Shown: positions 9,165-17,627 of the stretch, piece by piece
Layout: the number at the start of each line of letters is the position of its first letter
Position numbering within the stretch: position 1 is the stretch's first letter
NCBI RefSeq assembly: GCF_002086695.1
Contig: NZ_MVIH01000002.1
Span: forward strand, 186,001 to 250,000
Source: Mycolicibacterium rhodesiae
GTDB lineage: Bacteria; Actinomycetota; Actinomycetes; Mycobacteriales; Mycobacteriaceae
Reading direction: 5' to 3'
DNA length: 64,000 nt
Translations under genes and position numbers: made by a program
Notes under the pieces: generated by a model
The model's input: the letters and a program-made list of their open reading frames with translations, nothing else
Database searches by the model: none
What the model was told of the DNA's origin: nothing

Positions 9165-10906
9165 GCACGCCCGTGACCCAGGCGCGCCGGGCCGTCCGGT
9201 GGGTGGTGCCGGGGTACGCACTCCTGCTGGCCGTCGCGGTCACCGCACCACTGCTCGCGCCCGGCTACCTGTTGTTGCGCGACGCGGTGTCCACGCCGCG
9301 GTCGTATTTCTCCGATGCGGCACTGGGTCTGTCCGAATCGGCGCCCCGCGCCCTCCCGCAGGACTTCCTGATCGCCGCACTGACGCCGGTGCTCGACGGC
9401 GGCGTGGTGGTGAAGGCGCTGTTGATCGCCGGGATCTTCCTGGCCGGCTGGGGAGCCGGACGGCTGGCCGCGGAGTTGGTGCCGGACGCGGGGATACCCG
9501 GGCAACTGGTGGCGGCGACGCTCGCGGTGTGGAACCCCTACGTGGCGGAGCGCCTATTGCAGGGGCACTGGAGCTTGTTGGTGGGCTACGGCTGCCTGCC
9601 GTGGGTGGCTTGTGCGGTGATTCGGGTGCGGGATGAGGCGACCGCGGCCCGCTGGGCGGCGGTGGTGTTCTGGATCGCGCTGGCCGGGCTGACGCCGACC
9701 GGGCTGCTGCTGGCCGCCGTGGTGGCGCTGGCCTGTGTCGCGGTTCCCGGGACGGGGGCGTCGCGGCCATGGTGCGCTGCCGGGGTGCTGACGGCCGCGT
9801 TGCTCGCGGCGTCACCCTGGTTGACCGCGTCGGCGTTGGGTGACGGACTCGGCTCGTCGCCGTCCCCGGGGGTGACGGCGTTCGCGGCGCGCGCGGAGCC
9901 GGGGCTCGGTACCCTCGGCAGCCTGGCCGGACTAGGCGGGATCTGGAACGCCGAGGCCGTTCCCTCCTCGCGCACAATGCTTTTCGCGCTGCCGGCGACG
10001 CTGGTGCTGCTCGGCGTGGTGGCAATCGGCTTGCCTGCGGTACTGCGTCGCCGGTCCGTCCTGCCGCTGCTGGTGCTTGCCGCGATCGGAGTGCTGCTGC
10101 CCGCCGCGGCAGCGACCGGACCGGGGCTCGCGGCGCTGCGCGACGTGGTAGAGGCCGTGCCCGCGGTCGGGATCCTGCGCGACGGGCAGAAGTGGGTTGC
10201 GCTGGCGATGCCCGGCTATGCGGTCGCTGCCGCGGCGGCGGTGGTGACGTTGCGGGGCCGGCTCCGGCCCGGCGCCACCGCGGTGGTGGGCGTCGTGGCG
10301 CTCATCGCGGTGCTGCCCGATCTGGCCTTCGGCGTCTGGGGAAAGGTCACGCCGGTGCGTTATCCCCAGGGCTGGGCGACGGTGGCGGCGATGATCGACG
10401 CCTACCCGGCCGACGTCGCCGTGCTGCCCGCCGACAGCATGCGCCAAGTCGCGTGGGCCGGTGCGGCGCCGGTGCTCGATCCGTTGCCGCGCTGGGTCCG
10501 CGCCGACGTGCTGGCCACCGGCGACCTCACCATCTCCGGACACACCGTGCCCGGTGAGGGCGGTCATGCCCGCGACGTTCAGCGGATGCTGGTGGCCGGC
10601 GGCTCCCCCGAGGCGCTCGCCGGCGCAGGCGTGGGCTGGGTGGTGGTCGAATCGGGCAGCGCAGGCACCGTCGGCGACGCGCAACGGACGCTGCAACGGT
10701 TTCCGGTCGCCTACCGTGACGAGGACCTGACGCTGTACCGGGTCGGCGGCACGAGCCGCGGTGCGACGCCCACAGCGCGGGCCGCGGTGATCGCCGCCCA
10801 CCTGGTATGGCTGGCGACGCTGTTCGGCGCCGCGGTGGCGGCACTGTCCGGGGCCTGCCGCCGCCGCCGCGGGTCAAGTTCGGCGACCCCCGACGCGGCG
10901 CCCTGA
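9161..10906 (+). CDS. Polytopic membrane protein (Rv0226c-like), LM/LAM locus
   Basis: A 581-residue hydrophobic protein beginning with a GTG that overlaps the DUF3068 stop. It has about ten to twelve predicted membrane segments separated by short loops, then a soluble C-terminal region of about 170 residues and one last hydrophobic segment. The overall shape (GT-C-like membrane region plus extracytoplasmic domain) and its place directly behind the DUF3068 gene match Rv0226c. No catalytic motif could be assigned. It should act with its neighbour in the envelope. In M. tuberculosis the next gene would be Rv0225; here a dehydratase module intervenes. Confidence 0.8.
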   Translation: MSTPVTQARRAVRWVVPGYALLLAVAVTAPLLAPGYLLLRDAVSTPRSYFSDAALGLSESAPRALPQDFLIAALTPVLDGGVVVKALLIAGIFLAGWGAGRLAAELVPDAGIPGQLVAATLAVWNPYVAERLLQGHWSLLVGYGCLPWVACAVIRVRDEATAARWAAVVFWIALAGLTPTGLLLAAVVALACVAVPGTGASRPWCAAGVLTAALLAASPWLTASALGDGLGSSPSPGVTAFAARAEPGLGTLGSLAGLGGIWNAEAVPSSRTMLFALPATLVLLGVVAIGLPAVLRRRSVLPLLVLAAIGVLLPAAAATGPGLAALRDVVEAVPAVGILRDGQKWVALAMPGYAVAAAAAVVTLRGRLRPGATAVVGVVALIAVLPDLAFGVWGKVTPVRYPQGWATVAAMIDAYPADVAVLPADSMRQVAWAGAAPVLDPLPRWVRADVLATGDLTISGHTVPGEGGHARDVQRMLVAGGSPEALAGAGVGWVVVESGSAGTVGDAQRTLQRFPVAYRDEDLTLYRVGGTSRGATPTARAAVIAAHLVWLATLFGAAVAALSGACRRRRGSSSATPDAAP

Positions 10907-10978
10907 TCGCCCGTATCGTATTCGAGGACAAGGCGATTCGTGTCAGGTGTGAGTACTGCACTGGGCGCGGGAACGAGG

Positions 10979-13267
10979 ATGACGGAGAGTATGGCTGGAC
11001 TTGACGACGAGGTACTATCTCGCCCCGAGGATCTCGACCAGGGGCGGATGCGGATCCTCGATGCGAAAGCGGTCAACCTGGACGGGTTCAGCGTGGCAGA
11101 CCCCGCCCTGGGCCTGGTCGCGATGCACAGCCCGCACGACCCGGCACCGTCGCTGGTGGTTCGCGACGGTGTCGTCGTCGAACTCGACGGGAAACCTGCG
11201 AGCGACTTCGACGTCATCGACGAGTTCATCGCACGGCACGGCATCGACCTCGAGGCGGCCACCGAGGCCATGTCGCTCGACGACGCCGCGCTGGCCAGGA
11301 TGGCCGTCGACGTCAATGTGCCCCGCTCGGAGGTGGTGCGCCTGGTCGGTGGCACCACGCCGGCCAAGCTGGCCAGGGTGGTCGCGCTGATGACACCGGT
11401 CGAAATGCAGATGGCGATGGCCAAGATGCGCGCCCGCCGTACCCCGAGTAATCAGGCGCACGTCACCAATCAGCTCGACGACCCACTGCTGATCGCCGCC
11501 GACGCCGCCAGCGCGGTGGCGTATGGCTTCCGGGAGGTCGAGACGACGGTGCCGGTCCTCGGTGACGCCCCGTCGAATGCGGTGGCACTGTTGATCGGAA
11601 GCCAGGTGGGCATTCCCGGTGCGATGGCCCAGTGTTCGATCGAGGAAGCACTCGAGCTGCGGCTGGGTCTGCGTGGCCTGACCAGTTACGCCGAGACGAT
11701 CTCGATCTATGGCACCGAGCAGGTGTTTGTCGACGGTGACGACACCCCGTTCTCCAAGGCAATCCTCACGTCCGCCTATGCCTCCCGCGGTCTCAAGATG
11801 CGGGTGACCAGCGGCGGCGGCGCCGAGGTGCTGATGGGTGCGGCTGAGAAGTGCTCGATCCTGTACCTGGAGTCGCGGTGCGTGTCACTGGCCCGGGCAC
11901 TCGGGTCGCAAGGCGTTCAGAACGGTGGCATCGACGGTGTCGGTGTGGTGGCCTCGGTTCCCGAGGGAATGAAGGAGCTGCTGGCCGAGAACCTCATGGT
12001 GATGCTGCGCGACCTGGAATCGTGCGCGGGTAACGACAACCTGATCTCCGAGTCCGACATCCGCCGCAGCGCCCACACCCTGCCTGTCCTACTCGCCGGG
12101 GCCGACTTCATCTTCTCCGGATTCGGCTCGATTCCCCGCTACGACAACGCCTTTGCACTGTCGAACTTCAACTCCGACGACATGGACGACTTCCTGGTGT
12201 TGCAGCGGGACTGGGGAGCCGACGGCGGGCTGCGGACCGTGTCGCCCGAGCATCTGGCCCGGGTGCGACGTCGTGCGGCCACCGCGGTGCAGGCGGTCTA
12301 CCGAGATCTCGGCCTGGCCGACTACGACGACGCCCGCGTCGACGAAGTGGTGGTGGCCAACGGTTCTCGTGACCTGCCCGCGGGTCATCCCAAGATGGTC
12401 GCCGAGGCGGCGGCCGCGATCGAGGCCCGTCAGCTGACGGTGTTCGATGTCGTTGCCGCGCTGCACCGGACGGGTTTCGAACCGGAGGCGGAAGCGATCA
12501 TGCGGTTGACCGCCGAGCGGCTGCGTGGCGATCAGCTGCAGACCTCGGCCATCTTCGACGAGAACTTCACCGTGTTGTCGAAACTCACCGATCCCAACGA
12601 CTATGCCGGTCCGGGAACGGGTTACGCGTTGTCCACGCAGCGGCGCTCGGAGATCGACGATATCCGCCAAGCCAGGACCGCCGCGGAGCTGACCGCCGAT
12701 CAAGCCGACCACCACGGCCACATCACGTTCACCCCGGTCGAACCTGCCAGGCAGGGCAGCGATCCCCGCGAGGTGTGCATCGGCTTGTCGCCGGCACTGG
12801 GCCGCAGCGTATGGCTGACCTTGTGCGGACTGACCGTCGGTGAGGTGCTGCGGCAGATCGAAGCCGGCCTGGAAGAGGAAGGCTGCGTGGCCCGGCTGGT
12901 CCGTGTCCGATCGACCATCGATGTCGGGCTGATCGGGTTGACCGCGGCGAAGCTGTCGGGATCCGGCATCGGAATCGGCCTGCAGGGCAAAGGAACCGCA
13001 CTGATCCATCGCCGAGACCTGGCACCGTTGGCCAACCTGGAGCTGTTCAGCGTGGCGCCGCTGCTCGACGCCGACATGTACCGCCAGCTGGGCAAGAACG
13101 CCGCCCGTCACGCCAAGGGCATGGCACCGGTGCCGATCTTCACCGGCGGCACCGACGAGTCGATATCGGCGCGCTATCACGCCAGGGCGGTCGCACTCGT
13201 CGCGTTGGAACGTGAAGCGAGCGAACCGGGTGAAGCCCCCGTGACAGTCGAAGCGAGGCGAGCATGA
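10979..13267 (+). CDS. Adenosylcobalamin-dependent diol/glycerol dehydratase, fused large and medium subunits
   Basis: Residues about 20-560 align throughout with PduC, the large subunit of diol dehydratase: VNLDGF, MRARRTPSNQAHVTN with the substrate-contacting His near 161, YAETISIYGTE, FTDGDDTP-like VFVDGDDTP, and YAGPGTGY at the end. Residues about 580-745 align with the medium subunit PduD: EVCIGLSP, GLEEEGCVARL, LSGSGIGIGLQGKG, NLELFSVAPLL. The enzyme converts 1,2-diols or glycerol to aldehydes. In enterobacteria these are separate genes. The start is uncertain: ATG at 10979 is used, GTG 10940 and ATG 10991 are alternatives. It overlaps the small-subunit gene by ATGA. Confidence 0.9.
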   Translation: MTESMAGLDDEVLSRPEDLDQGRMRILDAKAVNLDGFSVADPALGLVAMHSPHDPAPSLVVRDGVVVELDGKPASDFDVIDEFIARHGIDLEAATEAMSLDDAALARMAVDVNVPRSEVVRLVGGTTPAKLARVVALMTPVEMQMAMAKMRARRTPSNQAHVTNQLDDPLLIAADAASAVAYGFREVETTVPVLGDAPSNAVALLIGSQVGIPGAMAQCSIEEALELRLGLRGLTSYAETISIYGTEQVFVDGDDTPFSKAILTSAYASRGLKMRVTSGGGAEVLMGAAEKCSILYLESRCVSLARALGSQGVQNGGIDGVGVVASVPEGMKELLAENLMVMLRDLESCAGNDNLISESDIRRSAHTLPVLLAGADFIFSGFGSIPRYDNAFALSNFNSDDMDDFLVLQRDWGADGGLRTVSPEHLARVRRRAATAVQAVYRDLGLADYDDARVDEVVVANGSRDLPAGHPKMVAEAAAAIEARQLTVFDVVAALHRTGFEPEAEAIMRLTAERLRGDQLQTSAIFDENFTVLSKLTDPNDYAGPGTGYALSTQRRSEIDDIRQARTAAELTADQADHHGHITFTPVEPARQGSDPREVCIGLSPALGRSVWLTLCGLTVGEVLRQIEAGLEEEGCVARLVRVRSTIDVGLIGLTAAKLSGSGIGIGLQGKGTALIHRRDLAPLANLELFSVAPLLDADMYRQLGKNAARHAKGMAPVPIFTGGTDESISARYHARAVALVALEREASEPGEAPVTVEARRA

Positions 13268-13599
13268 CCGATGATCGATTCACCGTCGCGGCCGCCGTCG
13301 ACGGCAAGCTGACGCTGACGGATCTGCGGATGGACCCCGCCGCGCTGGTCCATCAGGCCGAGGTCGCCGGGTCGGGCGGCAACCCACAACTGGCCGAAAA
13401 CTTCCTGCGCGCAGCTGAATTGGCGACAATGAGTGACGACGAGGTGATGAGTCTCTACGAGGCATTGCGTCCGCATCGGTCGACGGTACCGGAGCTGGAC
13501 GCACTCGTCGCCGCCCTGGAGGGGCGTGGCGCCACCCGGTGCGCGGAGTTGGTGCGTCACGCGGCGGTGGTGTACCAACGCAGGGGTCTGCTGCGTTGA
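13264..13599 (+). CDS. Diol/glycerol dehydratase small subunit, short form
   Basis: A 111-residue protein matching the C-terminal two thirds of PduE: KLTLTDLRMDPAAL, then NFLRAAELATMSDDEVMSLYEALRPHRST, then CAELVRHAAVVYQRRGLL. The roughly 60-residue N-terminal extension of enterobacterial small subunits is absent. In Pdu systems the N-terminal extensions of the medium and small subunits lower solubility and, for the medium subunit, target the enzyme to microcompartments, so this form should be a free cytoplasmic enzyme. Translation is coupled on both sides: ATGA with the fused subunit upstream and TTGA with the reactivase downstream. Confidence 0.88.
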   Translation: MTDDRFTVAAAVDGKLTLTDLRMDPAALVHQAEVAGSGGNPQLAENFLRAAELATMSDDEVMSLYEALRPHRSTVPELDALVAALEGRGATRCAELVRHAAVVYQRRGLLR

Positions 13600-15296
13600 G
13601 TGTGGTGGCCGGAATCGACGTCGGGAACCACACCACCGAGATCGTCATCGCCCGAACTTCGTCTGGCTCAGTGGAACCCGTATGTCACGGGCAGGCGCCG
13701 ACCCGGGGCCGCAAGGGATCTTGGGAATCGCTGGCCGGCGCGGCGGCGTTGCTGCACAAACTCGAGCTGCAATCTGAGTGCCGGGTGGACGAGGTCGTGC
13801 TCTCAGCCTTGCGCCCGGTGGACACCGCCACCGCGCCGCTGCCACCGCCGACGCCGCCACACTGCCCCGTCCGCAGCCTGCGCCGCCCCAGCGCCAGCAC
13901 GCCGGCCGGTTCAGGATCGGCGGTCGGCGCGCACGTACCACTGGCCGATGTCGCGGGGCTTGCACTGGCCGGCCTGGTGATCGTATCGGTGGATGCGACA
14001 GTCGATTTCGAGGTCGCAGCACGCCAGATCAGCGAGGCCGTCGAACGAGGGTGGCAGATCGCGGGGGTGATCATCGAACGCGACGAGGCGGTGCTGATCG
14101 CCAACCGGATACCGGGCGGGATCCCGGTGGTCGACGAGGTCGACCTCGCCGGTTTGCGCCCAGGTGCCCCGGTGGCGATCGAAGTGGTGGCGCAAGGCCG
14201 GTCGTACCGTGCGCTGGCCGACCCGATCGCGCTGTCGGCGGCGCTGGGGGTGGCGCACGAGCACATTCACCACATCGCCGAATTCACCCGGGAATTGGCC
14301 GATTCACCGGCCATCGCCGTGACGTTGCGCGACTCCGAGCCCGAGCCGCCGTCCGCCGACGACGACTATGCGGAGTGCCGCGTCGACGGTGTGATCCGTC
14401 GGTACTCGCCTGCCGAGGCCGAAAGCCTGCTGCGGGTGCGCCCGCCCGGCACCGTGGTCGCGGTGCGCCTCGGCGACCTGCCATCTGCCGCATCCGGAAT
14501 CGCGGTCGACGACGCCTACTTCACCAGCCTCAAAGCGATCGACGACGGCGCGTGGCTGCGCCGCGGAGTCGCGGAGACCAGCGGCACGGTGGTCGCGCTG
14601 CTGGCGGCGGATGAGGTGGCCGACGCGGCGTCGACCCTGGCCGAGATGTGTGGGCGTCCGGCACGGACCATCGCGTCGGAGCCCCGTGCGGCCGCGCGGG
14701 GCGCGCACACCACGCCGCATCTGCCGCCGGGATCGATCGTGTGCGATATCGGCGGCGGGACCATCGACCTGATCGGCGCGAACCAGGAGGTGGTGGCCGC
14801 CGGCGCGGGCGAGGCCATCACCACCGCGGTCGCCGCGACCCTCGGAGTTCCGCGGGCGCTGGCCGAGCAGGTCAAGCGCTCACCGGCGATCCGGGTGGAG
14901 GGGCCGCATATCGCTCACGAGGAGGACGGTCGCCGGGTGTTTCTGGACGCGCCCGCCCCGAGCGAGGCGATCGGCCGGTTGTGCACCCGCGGCAGTGCCG
15001 GGCTGGTCCCGTTCTCCAACCGGCTGGCCGCCGAGGAGTGGCGCAGCCTGCGGTTGGCGATCAAGCAGCAGACGGTCGCCGCCAATATCGCCCGCTGCCT
15101 GAAAGCGTTCGAAGAGCCGCCGGTCGCGCTGGTGCTGGCCGGCGGCGGCGCGTTGGACGACGAACTCTTGCGGACGGTCGGCGAGTCGCTGCGCTCCGTC
15201 CCGGTGGCCGTCGGCCGGGCGAACGTCGACGGTGCACACGGGCCTCGCTATGCCGTCGCCTCCGGCCTGGTACATCTTCACGCCGAAAGCTACTGA
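13596..15296 (+). CDS. Diol dehydratase reactivase, large (ATPase) subunit
   Basis: A 566-residue actin-like ATPase resembling DdrA/PduG, which releases damaged cobalamin from inactivated dehydratase. Visible: GIDVGNHTTEIVIA at the N-terminus (phosphate-1 loop), a swiveling-domain region with GVIIERDEAVLIANR, CDIGGGTIDLIG near 381 (phosphate-2), and LAGGGALDDELL near 512. A TTG start overlapping the small-subunit stop is chosen because AGGGG lies 9 bases upstream; GTG at 13602 is the alternative. The partner small subunit (DdrB/PduH) is not found next to it, although family members normally work as alpha2beta2 complexes. Confidence 0.88.
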   Translation: MSVVAGIDVGNHTTEIVIARTSSGSVEPVCHGQAPTRGRKGSWESLAGAAALLHKLELQSECRVDEVVLSALRPVDTATAPLPPPTPPHCPVRSLRRPSASTPAGSGSAVGAHVPLADVAGLALAGLVIVSVDATVDFEVAARQISEAVERGWQIAGVIIERDEAVLIANRIPGGIPVVDEVDLAGLRPGAPVAIEVVAQGRSYRALADPIALSAALGVAHEHIHHIAEFTRELADSPAIAVTLRDSEPEPPSADDDYAECRVDGVIRRYSPAEAESLLRVRPPGTVVAVRLGDLPSAASGIAVDDAYFTSLKAIDDGAWLRRGVAETSGTVVALLAADEVADAASTLAEMCGRPARTIASEPRAAARGAHTTPHLPPGSIVCDIGGGTIDLIGANQEVVAAGAGEAITTAVAATLGVPRALAEQVKRSPAIRVEGPHIAHEEDGRRVFLDAPAPSEAIGRLCTRGSAGLVPFSNRLAAEEWRSLRLAIKQQTVAANIARCLKAFEEPPVALVLAGGGALDDELLRTVGESLRSVPVAVGRANVDGAHGPRYAVASGLVHLHAESY

Positions 15297-15311
15297 GCTA
15301 CGCGGCCAAAG

Positions 15312-15329
15312 ATGTACCATTTGGTACAT
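15312..15329. promoter_or_regulatory. Perfect inverted repeat, probable TetR operator at the SRPBCC start
   Basis: Two 8-base arms, ATGTACCA and TGGTACAT, flank a 2-base TT centre. The right arm covers the first two bases of the SRPBCC start codon at 15328, so a bound repressor would block initiation directly. The gap to the upstream reactivase stop is only 31 bases. The nearest regulator is the TetR encoded two genes downstream, which makes autoregulation of the SRPBCC-tetR pair the simplest reading. Confidence 0.6.
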
Positions 15330-15774
15330 GTTGAGTTCGAGCCGCGTCCTAATCGAGGCACCTGCGGGTCTGGTGTGGGACGTGTTCAGCGACGTCGAGC
15401 ACTGGCCGGACTGGACCGCATCGGTCACCCGGCTGCGCGGGCTCGACGGCGCGCAACTCGCGGTCGGGCGGCGCTTCGAAATCAAGCAACCGCGGATGCC
15501 ACGGTTGGTCTGGACGGTGACCGAGGTCGAGCCCGGGGTGTCGTGGACGTGGATCCAGCGTTCCCCCGGCGGGCTGACGTCGGCCCGTCACGACGTCATC
15601 GCGGCCGCCGACGGCGCGACGCTGGTGCGCCAGGAACTCGCCCAGCGTGGCATCGTCGGATCTGTGGTCGGCGTGCTGATGCGACCGATGACTCGCCGCT
15701 ACCTGGCGATGGAGGCGCAGGGATTGAAGGCGCGCAGCGAAGGCTTGCGGAAACTCCGTGGCTCGAACGCCTGA
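15328..15774 (+). CDS. SRPBCC (START-like) family protein
   Basis: A 148-residue polyketide-cyclase/SRPBCC-type protein. It begins with the usual first strand and helix (SSRVLIEAPAGLVWDVFSDVEHWPDW), followed by a central beta-sheet region (RFEIKQPRMPRLVWTVTEVEPG) and a C-terminal helix near LMRPMTRRYLAMEAQGLKA. These small proteins bind hydrophobic ligands; some are cyclases, many have no assigned role. ATG at 15328 is used because an upstream start would run back into the reactivase gene and no conserved residues precede it. It overlaps the tetR gene by 17 bases and its start lies in a perfect inverted repeat, so it may be a ligand-linked partner of the regulator. Confidence 0.82.
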   Translation: MLSSSRVLIEAPAGLVWDVFSDVEHWPDWTASVTRLRGLDGAQLAVGRRFEIKQPRMPRLVWTVTEVEPGVSWTWIQRSPGGLTSARHDVIAAADGATLVRQELAQRGIVGSVVGVLMRPMTRRYLAMEAQGLKARSEGLRKLRGSNA

Positions 15775-16297
15775 CCTCAAGCGGCGCCGGGAACTGCTGG
15801 ACGCAGTGGTCGACGAATGCGCCGCGCACGGTGTCGGTGGGCGGTCGCTGCGGGAGCTGGCCGATGCGGTCGGGACCAGTCACCGAATGCTGTTGCATCA
15901 CTTCGGCTCTCGGGACGAACTCTTGCTGGCCGTTGTCGACGAGGTGGAGCGGCGGCAGATGGCGCTGCTGAGTGAGCTGATGGCCGACGGCACGGGGTTC
16001 GCCGCGATGTGGGATCACCTGCGCAGGCCGGAGCTGCGGGCGCTCGAGCGGTTGTTCTTCGAGTGCTATGCGCGCGGGGCGCAGGGTGAGTCGCCGTTCA
16101 CGACCATGCTGCCCGGCGCCGTTGACCGGTGGCTCTCGGTGACCCGGTCAGCGGCCGACCCGGCTCTGGCCCGGCTTAGCCTGGCGGTGATGCGCGGCCT
16201 GCTGCTGGATCTGGCCGGTACCAATGACGACGCCGGCGTCGATGCGGCGGCGCGTGTGTTCGCCGCGCTGATCGGCTCTCGGAGCCAACGAGCGTGA
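15758..16297 (+). CDS. TetR/AcrR-family transcriptional regulator
   Basis: A 179-residue regulator with a GTG start inside the end of the SRPBCC gene. The N-terminal helix-turn-helix is clear: KRRRELLDAVVDECAAHG then SLRELADAVGTSHRMLLHHFGSRDELL (residues about 8-55). The C-terminal ligand-binding half has no recognised family signature. Coupled expression with the SRPBCC gene, and the 18-base palindrome over that gene's start, suggest it represses its own transcript. Whether it also controls the dehydratase module upstream is open. It is followed by a short convergent spacer before the GT4 gene. Confidence 0.85.
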   Translation: MARTPDLKRRRELLDAVVDECAAHGVGGRSLRELADAVGTSHRMLLHHFGSRDELLLAVVDEVERRQMALLSELMADGTGFAAMWDHLRRPELRALERLFFECYARGAQGESPFTTMLPGAVDRWLSVTRSAADPALARLSLAVMRGLLLDLAGTNDDAGVDAAARVFAALIGSRSQRA

Positions 16298-16368
16298 GCA
16301 TCACCGAAATCGACGCCACGGTCGTTGTCTGGACGCAATCGCAGCCCTGACGTCGATCTCGCGTCGTG

Positions 16369-17526
16369 CTAGATGACGCCGCTGACCCGGGCGCCGGCGT
16401 GCACCGACTCCAAGACCGTACGCATGGCATCGGCGCTCTGCTGCCAGGAGAAGTCCTGGCTGCGGGCCTTGGCCTTGGCGCCCAGCTCGTCACGCAGAAC
16501 ATGGTCTGCCAGCAGGCGTTCCAGGCGATCCACCAGATCCTGGTGATCGTCGGCCAGGACGCCGGTCACCCCATCGATGACCGAGTCGGTGAGTCCGCCC
16601 GAGGACCGGTAGCCGATGGTCGGCACGCCGTGTTGGGCGGCCTCGATGACGGCCAGGCCCCACCCTTCCTTGCGCGACGGCAGCACGTGCACCCAGGACT
16701 GTTGCACGACAGCGTGTTTGGTTCGGTCGTCGACGTGACCGTGGAAGGTGACCGCGTCGGAGATGCCGAGGTGCTCGGCTCTGTCCACCAGGCGGTCGTG
16801 CCACCAGCCGCCGCCGACGATGTCCAGGTGCAGGCCGTCGACGCGGGGCCGCAACGCCGCCACCGCATCGAGTGCGTCCTCGATCTGCTTGTGCGGCACC
16901 AGCCGTGACAGCACGACGACCCGGGGCGTCGGGGACCGTTGCGCGGTCAGGGTTTCCGGCGGTGCGTCGTCGAGGCCGTTGCGCACCACGGCGATCCGTG
17001 CGGTGTCGATGCCGAGGTCGGCCAGGTCGCGGGCCGAGGGCAGCGAGACGGTGACGTACTGGTTGTGCCGGTGCATGCGCGGAGAGAGCCGCGATTCGAC
17101 CAGCCAGCCCAGCCTGCCGAAGAAGCGACCCGCCACCGGCCACTGTTCGCGGTGGCAGTGGTGCACCAGAACGGCGACCCGCCGCCCGAAGGCGAGCCGG
17201 GCCAGGAAGGGCACCCCGTTCTGGGTGTCGATCACGACGTCGGGACGCACGCGCCGCAGCGGCCCGAGGCCGACCCGGGCGGCGACCATGGCCAGCCCCG
17301 CCCAGATGTACACGCTGTAGGGGCCACCGCCGCGGCTGATGCGGACACCGTCGACGAGCTCGCGACGGGGAGCACCGCGGTATCGGGCGGTGCGCAGAGT
17401 GACGTCCATGCCGGATTCGGCCAGCAGCGAGCCGATGCGCTGGACGTAGGTTTCGCTGCCGCCACCCTGCGGGTGGCCGGTGTCCCGCCAGCACAGCAGC
17501 AGGACGGAGCGAACGGGTGTGGACAT
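16369..17526 (-). CDS. GT4-family glycosyltransferase (Rv0225-like)
   Basis: A 385-residue GT-B glycosyltransferase. The N-terminal half carries the glycine-rich acceptor loop HPQGGGSETYVQR near residue 20; the C-terminal half has SRLVPHKQIEDAL and the donor-binding E-x7-E motif in KEGWGLAVIEAAQHGVPTIGY. ATG at 17526 (MSTPVRSV) is chosen over an upstream ATG that adds an arginine-rich lead. It is divergent from the methyltransferase, exactly as Rv0225 and Rv0224c are arranged, within the locus linked to lipomannan/lipoarabinomannan biology. The sugar and acceptor are not known. Confidence 0.86.
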   Translation of the reverse strand: MSTPVRSVLLLCWRDTGHPQGGGSETYVQRIGSLLAESGMDVTLRTARYRGAPRRELVDGVRISRGGGPYSVYIWAGLAMVAARVGLGPLRRVRPDVVIDTQNGVPFLARLAFGRRVAVLVHHCHREQWPVAGRFFGRLGWLVESRLSPRMHRHNQYVTVSLPSARDLADLGIDTARIAVVRNGLDDAPPETLTAQRSPTPRVVVLSRLVPHKQIEDALDAVAALRPRVDGLHLDIVGGGWWHDRLVDRAEHLGISDAVTFHGHVDDRTKHAVVQQSWVHVLPSRKEGWGLAVIEAAQHGVPTIGYRSSGGLTDSVIDGVTGVLADDHQDLVDRLERLLADHVLRDELGAKAKARSQDFSWQQSADAMRTVLESVHAGARVSGVI

Positions 17527-17627
17527 CGCAGCCAGCCTAGTCCGCCGATCGAGTTTCACCTTTTGCAGCTGCGCACTCGCACTTTTTCTGCGAAACGTGA
17601 ATTTCGGCGCGTGGCTACTGTGAGTCC

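Noticed and set aside
16299..16362. ATCGACG/CGTCGAT inverted repeat between tetR and the GT4 gene
   Set aside because: Arms of 7 bases with a spacer of over 30 bases; too weak for a terminator call.
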